From: a virus | DNA length: 64,000 nucleotides | IMG/VR virus record: IMGVR_UViG_3300037492_000285 | Span: 35,120 to 99,119 of that record | Reading direction: 5' to 3' (one strand) | Shown: in pieces, positions 21,701 to 30,179 of the stretch | Layout of the letters: the number at the start of each line of letters is the position of its first letter | How positions within the stretch are numbered: the first letter of the stretch is position 1 | Notes under the pieces: model-generated | The model's database searches: none | The model's input: the letters and a program-made list of their open reading frames with translations, nothing else | Told to the model about the DNA's origin: nothing | Program-made: the position numbers and the translations under genes

Positions 21701-24700
21701 AAAGGTAGTTATACAGATAGATTTAATAAAGATGATTCTGGTAAACCTATTGTAATAAAATATTCAAAAGCTACTCCTGAACAAATAAAAGAAGAAATCG
21801 CTGAAGAATTTAGAGAATTTATTCTTTCAGGTAAAACAGTAGCAACTACACAAAAAGGTAAATCTTTAATTTCAACATTATTTCATGATATTATAAATTT
21901 CTTTAATACATATTTTTTTGGAAAATCTGCCAGATTAAATACTCAAAAATTATTTGATAAAATTGGCAATGGTTATTATAATGAATTTAATCCTTATGCT
22001 TCAAAATTAAATTATGCAGAAACAGGCATCATAGATATTGAAGATATGCAAGGAGATACTACTTCTGAATTTAGTAAAGTAAAAAATATTCCTGCACTTC
22101 AGGTACATGAAGTTATACAACATATGACTTTTCATGTATTACGTTCTCTTACCAGAACAAACCAAGATTTATTTTCTATACCTAATTTAAATAAAACAGA
22201 ATTATATAGTAATCTAAAAAAACAGGTTGAACTTACAATTAGAAGTAAAAGAGATGCTTATGTAGCATTGTCGAAAAATGGAGAAATACCCGAAGAAGAA
22301 GCTAATTTTAAAATTAATAATCTTAAATATTTATATGGACAATTTCAAAGTAATTGGAATGATATTATTTTAAAACATGAAGATTATTTAAAAAAATTCA
22401 ATATTGAATTTGATGAAAACGATGAACTTGCATTAGATGAAGATAAGGGCAAAGAAGATCCTTATGGTAACGCAAGACAAATAGATACGTTTAGAAAAGC
22501 CAATAGTGCAATTAAATTACTATTTGGATCTTTACCTTATGTAAAAAGAATAACTACCAGAGATACTACAGGTAAAGAAATTAGTACAACAATCACACAA
22601 TCATCATCTTTTGGAGGAGTAACGTTATTGCCTGCAGATAAAGTAAATATTGAATTATTAAATAAATTACATGATTCAGTAGACTTAAATGAAATGTTAA
22701 CCAGACTTCAAAAATTAGCGATAGATAATCCTAATTACGAAGCTCTTTATTATCGTCTTACTAAAAGTGAATCTTCAAATGCTGTAGATTATGATACACT
22801 TAAAGATCATGATTGGCATCTTATTAATGCTTTTTGGAAAGCAATGAAAAAACAGAATGCAGATGTTATTACTGTATTCATTCTTCCTGCAGGAGATATC
22901 GTAATAAGTGATTCAGCATTAAGTAGTGCTACCAAACAAGCTAAACGTACGTTAAGTAATAGTATGATTAGCAAAATTAAAAAAACCAATAATAAAGATG
23001 ATTCTGGTACAAAATATTTTACATATAATGATCGTACTGGAAAATATACAGTTACTCCACTTGCAAAAAATATCAAATTTAGTTCTAGTCAATTAGAAGG
23101 ATATATAAAATTTTTATCAGAACTTGGTATTGATTTTACAATGGATGATTTAGATAAACTTGATACTATTGAACACAGAACTAAACTTAATATATTTAGG
23201 AACGCGGTGGAAGGGATTCAACTTAGTATTTCTAAACTTGAACCTATACTTGAAAATGGTAAAGTAAAAACAGACGCAGAAGGTCACCCTATAGATTTTA
23301 GTATTAGTTCAATTAGTTCTAGAACTTTAGATATTGATAAGAATTTAATGCAACTTGCTACTATTAAAGCTGTTCTTGAAAATCCTGAATTTGAAAGTAC
23401 TTATTTTAATCTTAATGGTGATCGTACCCAAACATATGTTGGTACAAATGCATTAAGCAACCTCCATCATGTCTTGTCAAAATTAGAAAATATCAACGAA
23501 TTGACTGATGATATTAGAGGATATTCAGAATTTAAATTCCTTCTTACAGATAAATTTGCTAAAGGTTCCATTCTTTTACAAAGAATGTTTAATTTAAGTG
23601 ATGATGGATCTGGGAATCGTATTTCTGGTACTGAATACATTTTAAAACCTGTATTTATTGATGGTACAGTTAATGAACAAAACGGAAAGAAAAAAGAATC
23701 TTCAAAACAAACATATAAACAAAGATTAATACAAGAACTTAATTTAAATATAGATGGTGTTTACCTTAATCTTGTTCCTGGCGATGCCTCTATGGAACAT
23801 GCATCAAGATTACATGATAGAGAAAATCCATTTGTAACAAGTGATGACTATGATAATAAAGAATATCTTGAAATATTTAAAGATTATTTTATGTCTGAAG
23901 TTGAACTTTCAAGGGATGATCGTAGAGTGGTTGGTAAAAATAAGTCTACAGATCTACGATTCTTTAAAGCTATTCTTGCAGATAATAGTAAGACAAAAGA
24001 TGAAGATATAAATAGATTACATAATAAAATTATAAATACTTCAAAAAAAGTTTCATCACAAAAACTTTATAAGGATAATAAAAAAGAAATAGATGCAGCT
24101 GTAGAAAAATTTATTAAACAAGAAGGTGACGATGTATATGCATTACTTACTGCTTTTGAAATTATAAAAGAAACAGAAGAAGGAATTACTGTTGAAAATC
24201 TTTTATTGACTGAAGGTTTAGAATTAACAGAAACTGCATTAAGAGAAAAACTTAATATTCTTTCTATTAATTATATAATTGCAAATATTGAGTTTCATAA
24301 AATTGTATATTCTGATCCTTATCAATATTCTGATGAACTAAAACGTATTAAGAATTTTCTTTCTCCTAGAGAGCCTTTAATGCATGGTTCTGCTACAGTC
24401 ATGAGTGCCATCAATACTCAATATAATCAGGACTATCTTGAAACTGAAAACGATCTTGGATATTCAGATATGAATAGAGATCATTTTAGATCAATTACTC
24501 TTGCTGATTTATTTAGTTATGATGATACTATTCAAGATTATTCAAATGCCTATGAAGAGCCTGAAGGAGGAGGATATATCGTGATGAAAGGTCTTAGGTT
24601 ATTTAGAATTTTAGGAGGAACTTGGTCAGATGATAATGAACGTCAATACAAATATGATGTAGCTTGGGAAAAAAGGAAAAAAGCAGAAATTGCTAAAGCT

Positions 24701-27700
24701 GCAGGTAACATTACACTTGCAACTACTCTTTATGATAGCATAAGTCTTAAAGAAATTGATCTATTAGATAGAGGAAATCCTAACATAAGAGATACTTATA
24801 CACCTATTAAACCTATTGTTTCTGGTAATAAAAATAATGGTAGAGATTATAATGACGTAGTCCTACATAAATTTGCATTAGTACCAATATCATATAGAGT
24901 TATGTATGAATTAAATCCTAATTCAAACATGTTAAAACTTTATGATAAAATGGAAACTGAACAAGTTGATTATGCTGTATATGAATCAGGTAGTAAAGTA
25001 GGTACTGAAAAACTTACTAGATTATATGATGATAAGGGAAACTTTAATACTGCTCCAATACAAACTCCTGAAGAATTATTAGATCCATATTCAGAACAAG
25101 CTATATCTAATATTCCTTATTCTATCGTAAGTGTACAAACAGAAGTTCCCTCAAAAGATACTCCTAAAGTTACACAAGGTTCACAAATTACCAAACTTGT
25201 CACTCTTGATTTCATGGATGCAGGCGTACCCATTGATTTTCATATAAAGGACAATAAAGGAAATCTCATAACAGATTTTGATCAAAGATTTATTGCTTGG
25301 ACAGCATTGAAAACAGATGCTGAAAAATTTGAACAATCTTCATTATATAAAGAAATAAAAAATAATCAAAAACTTTTAGAAGCTAAGATTGAAAATGGTT
25401 ATTATTCTTTATTAAAAAAATTAGGAATTAAAAAAACAGATGATGGATTTGTTCTTTTTGATAAAGCCAGATTAATAAATACTTTAAAGGATGAAATTTT
25501 AAAAAGAGAAGTAAATGATAATATATTAGATGCATTTGATGGATTTAAGAAAGGAGATGTTGTACTTGAAGCTACTCCTGCATATCAACAAATAAGGAAC
25601 ATTCTTTATTCTATTGCGGATCATAATGTTGTAAGACCTAAGATTTCTGGTGGTATGAAGGTACAAATTCCATCTACTCTTTTAGAATCCGTTAGGGCAG
25701 TTCCTGTAATAAAAAAAACTAGAAAAGGAAAAGAAGTATTAGGATATTCCTCTGATGTTTTAAAATTTTATGAAGATGTTGATGGAAAACGTTATTGTGA
25801 AATAATGATTGGTAGATGGTTTAGTAGTACAAAAACTGATAAAGAGTTAATTGAATATTTTAATAATACAAAAGAAGGACAAGCACAAATGGCTGCTTTA
25901 GCAGGTGTTGCTTTTCGTATTCCTACACAGAAACAAAATTCAATTGATGCTTTTAGAATTAAACAATTTCTTCCTACTGAATTTGGTGATTCAGTTGTAA
26001 TTCCTTCAGCATTAGTAAATAAATCAGGATCTGACTTTGATATTGATAAACTTTCAATTTATTTAAAAAATGTTATCACAGGTAAAAATGGTTTTCCTGA
26101 AGTTATTAAACTTCTTACAGATGAAAATTCTACTATAGAAAAAAGATATACTAAATGGGTAACTTCAGTTAGTGATAGAGATGTATCTAAATATGTACAT
26201 TTTTTGAATAAAGGAATTATAAAAGAACTTAGGAGTAATTTTAAAAATGAATTAGTTGAAATAAGTAAAAAATATAAATCTGAAGTAAGTCTTGAAAAAA
26301 CTAAAGCTTATGAGGAACTTGTTAATCTTTACGAAAACGATCTTAAGAAAAATTTAGCACATTCTGATCAAGAATTATATTTAGAAGAATTATTTGATGT
26401 AGGTAGATCTGTATTCTTTAGATTATCTCCAACAACTAGAGTAGATTATTTTGAACTTAAACAAGAATTAAAAGAACAGAAGATTGAAGGTCCTGCAGAA
26501 ATAGAACAGTATCTTGCTTTAACTATATCTAAACTTTGGAGTAATCAAAATCCTAAAGATGCTGAAGAGTTAACTAATCTTGCTAAAATTTATGAAGAAG
26601 AATTAAGAGCAATAGGTATAGCGACTGATTATATAAATGAATATAAAACAAAAGCTCTTGCTGCATTTAGAGAAAAGAAGACTACCGCAATTCGTGAAGT
26701 TATTGATATAATTAATCGTGTAAGAGAAGGTATAACCTATGATTATTATGTTGAAAAAGATGAATTAGAATTACTTGCAGCTAAAGAAATGGCTGAAATG
26801 GATGAATTATTATCTATTGAAGAATTTGCAAAATTATCTATACTTCAACAAAATACTAAAGAAGCTCTTGAAAATTCATATATTGAATCTTTAGAAAATT
26901 TAATATCACATCCCTTAAATTTTGCAAATTTAGTTAAACCTAATTCTGCAGAACAAATGAAGGTTTTATCAAAAACTATTAATACAAAACTTGGTATAGC
27001 TGAAAAGGATTATTCTTCTGTAGGAAATATGCTCAATAGAAGATTTATGACAGGTTTAAGACAAGCTTTTGTAGGAGGTAGATATGCTATTGGTATTGCT
27101 GCAGTAGCACAAACTAATCATGCTCAAAATCAACGTGCAGTAACATTTCTTGATCCATCTAGATTAGCTACTATTAATATACCAGATTCTGATAAAACTA
27201 TTCTTGGATACAATAAAGATGCAAAAAGTTATGCAACAGATTCAAATATTAATTTTGCAGAATATAATTCAATCAAAATTAATGGAATAAAAAAACCTAC
27301 ATTATCTAAAATAAAAGATGCATTAGGAATAAATTTTATATCAGATATCATTGGACAATTTATTGATGGATATGTTGATATATCTAAAGGACCTTGGATT
27401 ATGGATTTAGGAGCAACTCCTAATGTAGCAGGAACTTGGTTATTCCTTATTAAATTAGGTGTACCAATTAATAGTGTTGCTTATTTTATGAATCAACCTA
27501 TTATTCGAGAATATCTACAAAAAATAGATAATAAAGGATATTCCTGGTTATTTATTGGTACGTTTGTTGACCAAATGTTATTAAAATATAAAACAAACGC
27601 AACTTTTAATGAGACAGGAACAGTAGTAACAACTATTCCAGGAGAAACCCTTCTTGGTAATAATGTTGGTAAAGCTCTATCAGAAATGTCAGAACTTGAA

Positions 27701-30178
27701 AAAGCTGAACAACAATATATGCTTAAAGAGTTTTTGAAATATGCTAAAATGGCTTCACATTTATTTGATGTTACACAGGGTTCTAATTTTGATACTGCTA
27801 ATCTTAATGATCCTTATTTAATATTTAAAAAACTTTTACAATGGAAAAAGGCACAAAACACAATGATATCATCTGTAGATGATTTAATGGAAAATTCTTT
27901 TGTGGCATTCTTAAAAACTGCAATGCTTAATGTAAGAGATGCGTTTACAACTATTCTTATTTCTGATAGTAATAAAACTGATGGTACTAGAGCATCGGTT
28001 AGAGACGTTATTGAAACTGTATTAACTCCTTATATAAGTATTAATGATAGAGATTTTATTAGACTTTCTCAAAAAGCAGTCAATGATCTGTTTGATTGGG
28101 CAGTACAAACAAACACCCAACTCAATAATAAAATAGCAAACATATTACTTGGTGTAAAAGATCCAGCTACTAAACAAATACTGATTGATAGTGCTGCTGT
28201 TGAAATAATGAAGTTTAAAGAAAGTATATTAGGAAATAAATCTGGAACTATAAAAGCTCAAGAAAATCATCCTTTATATAACAATATCATATTAAGATCA
28301 ATAGATATAGAAGTAGGAGGAAAAGAAAATAAAGTTAACAATATCTATATAACAGGAAGAGACAATAAAGTATATGATCAAAATCTTATCATATATGGAT
28401 TTGAAGAATTAAAGAAAAACTTAACTGATAATAATAATCTTGAACTGTATACTAAATTAGTAAGTCTTGCAGTAATACAATCAGGTCTTACTAATTCAAA
28501 AATTGCTTTTACTAATCTTCTTCCTTATGATGATTTCAAAGAAATATATAATGAAACCTTGTCTGAATTAGAAAATATGAGTAATTTAGCAGACTTTGCT
28601 AAACTTAATGTATTTGAAAGAAACAATTGGAATAATGACGATGTTGCACCATTTCTTAAAGATGAACTAACTAAAAGTAAAAGTGGAAGATATTATTATA
28701 AAAATCAATTTTTTGTAAATGAAGGTCTTAGAAAAGCATCTGAAAAAGGATTACTCCCTAAATTAATTAGAATCTCAACAGCTTCATTTGAAGGACGTTC
28801 TGATTTTATGGTATATAGTTGGGAAGATAAAATAGGAAGTGCTGAAAGAATTAGAAGAAGAAAATCTGATAATAAATCACATATCCATAAAGTATTAATG
28901 AAAAAAGTTTATATAGAAACTAAACAAGGTAGAAAACCTCTCATTCAAATTACTGAAAGTAATGGGAGTTTATACTATAGTTATGTATATAAAGCAATTA
29001 ATGCTTGGGGAGATTCTTTTAAAGCACAAGAATTTTATGATAAATTAAATCCTAATGATGGTAATTCAACTATAGGACCTGCATCTGTAATAGATAATGG
29101 ATTTGATAAAGTGCAAAAAACTCTTGATCAATATGGCAGACAAACATCTTCTAATGAAATGGAAGATATTGATATTATTTCTTATTATACAGGCGATATA
29201 TATGGTATGACAAAAGATGAGTTTTCTAATATAGAATCAATTGTTCAATCTCCTTCTATTATTCCTACACAATCTAATAATATAAATATATATGCAGGAA
29301 CAAATGAAAATGCTGATTTAAGTAATTTTGCAGAAAGACCAGTTAGAATAGGTGGTATGAATTATAAAAATGTAGAATCTGCATTTCAACATACTAAATT
29401 AACATTTTCTAATCCTTTAACTACTCAACCTATTGCAATTCAAGAAGCCCAATGGTTTAATCTTACTGGGAAAGAAGCAAAAGCTTTAGGTAAATTATTT
29501 AAAGGATTAGATACTGTAGAATGGGATAATCAATCTTCTTCTATAATGAAGACTATATTAAAGGAATCCTTTATTCAAAATCCAAATGCTTTACAAAAAC
29601 TTCTTGCTACAAATAATGCTACATTAACTCATACCCAAGATAGAAGTAAGTGGGGTACAGAATTTCCTAAATTATTAATGGAAGTAAGAGAAGACTTAAG
29701 TATTGAACCAGTATCTACTAATATTAGAAATGCAGAAGAAATATATTCTAAATTAGGTAATAAAACAGTTTCAGAAAATGTTAAAATAGTTGATAAACCC
29801 TATCTCTATTCTGATGAACAAAAGAAAGGAAAAGCTATTGTAGCTTATAAATCAACTAAAATGCCAACATCTTTTGAAAATCCTTTTCATACAAGTGGTA
29901 AAACTACTAAAGAAAATGTGATTGACTTTATTGATTTTTTCTTAAATAGTAATGAGACACAAGCTGTTTGGATGAGAAACAAGGCAACGTCAGGAGAATT
30001 TAAAGGAAAACCAATTTATTATGGAAACACACAAGCCACTAAAGAAAATCAACCTTCCCATGCAACAGCAATAGACTATCTAATCAATAAATATGATTGG
30101 GATCAAAGGAATGGTATTAATAAAAATGCTCCCGAAGGACTTCCTCCTATTAATAGAACACCTAAAACTTGCGAATAA
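15713..30178 (+). CDS. Giant crAss-like virion RNA polymerase fused to NADAR and other domains
   Basis: A single uninterrupted frame of 4821 residues. Residues 1-470 contain Gly/Ala-rich hydrophobic stretches (about 95-120 and 182-215). About 930-1210 is charged and predicted coiled coil, and about 1720-1760 is a Pro/Thr/Ala linker. A zincin-like helix with HEVFE sits at 1970-1974; the second His is Glu, so it is probably inactive. D3441-F-D3443-I-D3445, within VNKSGSDFDIDKLSIYLKN, matches the catalytic aspartate motif of the crAss-like virion RNA polymerase, a two-barrel enzyme characterised in phage phi14:2. About 4524-4662 is a NADAR domain (LSNFAERPVRI, conserved Glu at 4555, SKWGTEFPKLLMEVREDL). 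The last 130 residues resemble DUF4326. In relatives this polymerase is packaged, ejected and transcribes early genes. It is much longer than the 2180-residue phi14:2 protein. Confidence 0.9.
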   Translation: MQDPIVNLSGSPEVPDLVNANGSARPVSNNVQAEYNPLNDTSLNYISAPTRSYDASSVTMEEAAPFRTGRYNNVLYGYNNEDAAAQRQGWTSKMVNGVGKGLLLTGTTFVQSTAGLLNGLYQMVDDGRFASFYDNDFNRKIDEITKAAEDILPNYYSDAEKNSRWYSPSKLFSANFLWDGIVKNLGFAAGAALSGGVFATGLKSLSLLPGLAKLVSIGKGAEVLAASTEEAVAAAATAGKVAEGYGKLKAISNQFLGSYKTLNAGNRAVVAGLATTGEAGFEAFNNLNQFRDDKIEEYKNTHGGLDPIGAELDKINKASESVGNSSFLANVALLSVTNYIQFPKILGSSYRAEKDIINGVSRKIGEVTTDTTGKFIEKAVTGNKFLSALNKIRPYTFSVPEGFEEGAQYAIQIGTQDYYDKKYDNSATSAIGSIFEGIKETVGTDEGMENILIGGLSGALMLGRGRYKENSAKDINTKAAIESFNKSKLSDFTSDTIDSVNRGTVLQEDREELLKAGKITDSKDKEADYIINYLSPRIKYGRFDLVRSDIAEYRTLASTEEGFAQLQAEGKALASDTREAYLTRLAKFEATAENTKSLYQSLNLRYGGKVDVDKNPMYTSAVMDKMVYAAAKVADYDDRLPSVEATLVNAGIDIGTVNADLITGNFESYNAAMEKVKTLDSTIQEDVGEALYSVGQMTVRRNLFLQEYTDIKNNPKEYTSKEEKEALEKKASIAAVPPTSEPTAPEIEKTNITIRTKFGETTYQTNTEYILGKVSTFNTNGDEIIHLPRLTILKDNGDKTIDVQDSKGNVKTIEKTELESYNLTPSSRLATDKKFKFFHDNRNMLYYHHGIKLKNGKSAVGRLRFSGKKGKLIFAYVDDKGVVQEKEIWNTLFKAKPGFHQGMVAPINILTEDQQKSEKAFVEDNTTVSDSLQMRNDVIADLYEKSLDRLAKVRKDLEQARDKISKSQEILTEKSTALDNENSKKRRSIKKINAIKNELAVLSETHNKLTIELAQLENEKEELEAVLPNFLNFIADLENLPDDVTDIINILKGDIDTIDQTINNVKDSITQTTTLLKDIEDTLVRALSLFNDYIKRLKEENPNVPLFIEDFQDRIEKIYGEEGAKQFIAERLGFTETVIELQSNIADFQNELRIPEFTNKLEKVTDELKSLDTQLNDLINLQLAKQELLESFKEVIEKQKKEEEESEQLQKNESLKHAYIGTHELSIQNFITGTQYEPASKKDNKAVVRGTRPIAKGKDHQVRANNFGFNFPKFTKKVQEKIKGIVVTFNTEDQILKGLSDHLLAGLTDAEKEKYKKEELVALVLVQDNGDGTFTLINEKGKPISKTKTGKYINPLNLAIYQTFPMGDLMGSYPDKNNPKIFTRQSMFREDINPDLKTRLEKEYTAWRINQLSQKTLGGLHEIKVSFGIPEYVGEMRRDEKTGKEYFDRDTSARVPVQKSGLITDNDLKEKQVVTVATTNDDITEGGVTFKTPRGRVFLKIANFGIAKLFNRKFNESEASVIFDVIHQISKEGATSGKMTPETKKLIEWLKTVVYWGIAKDRFTNERKPAGYNNVWFETVKTEDGGDVTKLFISGISNTPTQGFTFTPMSLQDNKRDIIYLLTQLYHNTNAHRVNEGSWKKPYIQIIGIDKTGTLITKKWSNYQTYLLSDKSPDSEGNLTIARNVDDIPLVTQHRPLKNAEDVNRHSIYFTLNSPTTDFDFTEPAPTPTVETPTPTSKVVTAPTAAPATTTPAASNQGAFAASGAFIFDGLTINIITTTYGKIYFRFNSKTNEINYVNYDDSIIDQLKLPVNEGGYGLTTDAEIEKSIQGSIQRRILQHLENAAVPEASPIIDAPTVTPAVSVDEDVAAKLANIIVDDEGQVPPIDDDEWNEPGGQDNKAYRLEIVENYKNFKREDWSKLEEWFKTHFKNIPIYRVKNIIQATNGKQAWGMLHKGAIYLYENAEVGTAYHEVFEAVWKMFAGPTDKQLIIDEFRNRKGSYTDRFNKDDSGKPIVIKYSKATPEQIKEEIAEEFREFILSGKTVATTQKGKSLISTLFHDIINFFNTYFFGKSARLNTQKLFDKIGNGYYNEFNPYASKLNYAETGIIDIEDMQGDTTSEFSKVKNIPALQVHEVIQHMTFHVLRSLTRTNQDLFSIPNLNKTELYSNLKKQVELTIRSKRDAYVALSKNGEIPEEEANFKINNLKYLYGQFQSNWNDIILKHEDYLKKFNIEFDENDELALDEDKGKEDPYGNARQIDTFRKANSAIKLLFGSLPYVKRITTRDTTGKEISTTITQSSSFGGVTLLPADKVNIELLNKLHDSVDLNEMLTRLQKLAIDNPNYEALYYRLTKSESSNAVDYDTLKDHDWHLINAFWKAMKKQNADVITVFILPAGDIVISDSALSSATKQAKRTLSNSMISKIKKTNNKDDSGTKYFTYNDRTGKYTVTPLAKNIKFSSSQLEGYIKFLSELGIDFTMDDLDKLDTIEHRTKLNIFRNAVEGIQLSISKLEPILENGKVKTDAEGHPIDFSISSISSRTLDIDKNLMQLATIKAVLENPEFESTYFNLNGDRTQTYVGTNALSNLHHVLSKLENINELTDDIRGYSEFKFLLTDKFAKGSILLQRMFNLSDDGSGNRISGTEYILKPVFIDGTVNEQNGKKKESSKQTYKQRLIQELNLNIDGVYLNLVPGDASMEHASRLHDRENPFVTSDDYDNKEYLEIFKDYFMSEVELSRDDRRVVGKNKSTDLRFFKAILADNSKTKDEDINRLHNKIINTSKKVSSQKLYKDNKKEIDAAVEKFIKQEGDDVYALLTAFEIIKETEEGITVENLLLTEGLELTETALREKLNILSINYIIANIEFHKIVYSDPYQYSDELKRIKNFLSPREPLMHGSATVMSAINTQYNQDYLETENDLGYSDMNRDHFRSITLADLFSYDDTIQDYSNAYEEPEGGGYIVMKGLRLFRILGGTWSDDNERQYKYDVAWEKRKKAEIAKAAGNITLATTLYDSISLKEIDLLDRGNPNIRDTYTPIKPIVSGNKNNGRDYNDVVLHKFALVPISYRVMYELNPNSNMLKLYDKMETEQVDYAVYESGSKVGTEKLTRLYDDKGNFNTAPIQTPEELLDPYSEQAISNIPYSIVSVQTEVPSKDTPKVTQGSQITKLVTLDFMDAGVPIDFHIKDNKGNLITDFDQRFIAWTALKTDAEKFEQSSLYKEIKNNQKLLEAKIENGYYSLLKKLGIKKTDDGFVLFDKARLINTLKDEILKREVNDNILDAFDGFKKGDVVLEATPAYQQIRNILYSIADHNVVRPKISGGMKVQIPSTLLESVRAVPVIKKTRKGKEVLGYSSDVLKFYEDVDGKRYCEIMIGRWFSSTKTDKELIEYFNNTKEGQAQMAALAGVAFRIPTQKQNSIDAFRIKQFLPTEFGDSVVIPSALVNKSGSDFDIDKLSIYLKNVITGKNGFPEVIKLLTDENSTIEKRYTKWVTSVSDRDVSKYVHFLNKGIIKELRSNFKNELVEISKKYKSEVSLEKTKAYEELVNLYENDLKKNLAHSDQELYLEELFDVGRSVFFRLSPTTRVDYFELKQELKEQKIEGPAEIEQYLALTISKLWSNQNPKDAEELTNLAKIYEEELRAIGIATDYINEYKTKALAAFREKKTTAIREVIDIINRVREGITYDYYVEKDELELLAAKEMAEMDELLSIEEFAKLSILQQNTKEALENSYIESLENLISHPLNFANLVKPNSAEQMKVLSKTINTKLGIAEKDYSSVGNMLNRRFMTGLRQAFVGGRYAIGIAAVAQTNHAQNQRAVTFLDPSRLATINIPDSDKTILGYNKDAKSYATDSNINFAEYNSIKINGIKKPTLSKIKDALGINFISDIIGQFIDGYVDISKGPWIMDLGATPNVAGTWLFLIKLGVPINSVAYFMNQPIIREYLQKIDNKGYSWLFIGTFVDQMLLKYKTNATFNETGTVVTTIPGETLLGNNVGKALSEMSELEKAEQQYMLKEFLKYAKMASHLFDVTQGSNFDTANLNDPYLIFKKLLQWKKAQNTMISSVDDLMENSFVAFLKTAMLNVRDAFTTILISDSNKTDGTRASVRDVIETVLTPYISINDRDFIRLSQKAVNDLFDWAVQTNTQLNNKIANILLGVKDPATKQILIDSAAVEIMKFKESILGNKSGTIKAQENHPLYNNIILRSIDIEVGGKENKVNNIYITGRDNKVYDQNLIIYGFEELKKNLTDNNNLELYTKLVSLAVIQSGLTNSKIAFTNLLPYDDFKEIYNETLSELENMSNLADFAKLNVFERNNWNNDDVAPFLKDELTKSKSGRYYYKNQFFVNEGLRKASEKGLLPKLIRISTASFEGRSDFMVYSWEDKIGSAERIRRRKSDNKSHIHKVLMKKVYIETKQGRKPLIQITESNGSLYYSYVYKAINAWGDSFKAQEFYDKLNPNDGNSTIGPASVIDNGFDKVQKTLDQYGRQTSSNEMEDIDIISYYTGDIYGMTKDEFSNIESIVQSPSIIPTQSNNINIYAGTNENADLSNFAERPVRIGGMNYKNVESAFQHTKLTFSNPLTTQPIAIQEAQWFNLTGKEAKALGKLFKGLDTVEWDNQSSSIMKTILKESFIQNPNALQKLLATNNATLTHTQDRSKWGTEFPKLLMEVREDLSIEPVSTNIRNAEEIYSKLGNKTVSENVKIVDKPYLYSDEQKKGKAIVAYKSTKMPTSFENPFHTSGKTTKENVIDFIDFFLNSNETQAVWMRNKATSGEFKGKPIYYGNTQATKENQPSHATAIDYLINKYDWDQRNGINKNAPEGLPPINRTPKTCE

Positions 30179-30179
30179 T

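Noticed and set aside
30093-30179. Upstream start for the 2132-aa gene
   Set aside because: It would overlap the polymerase gene by 86 bases; ATG 30180 sits one base after the previous stop, as is usual here.
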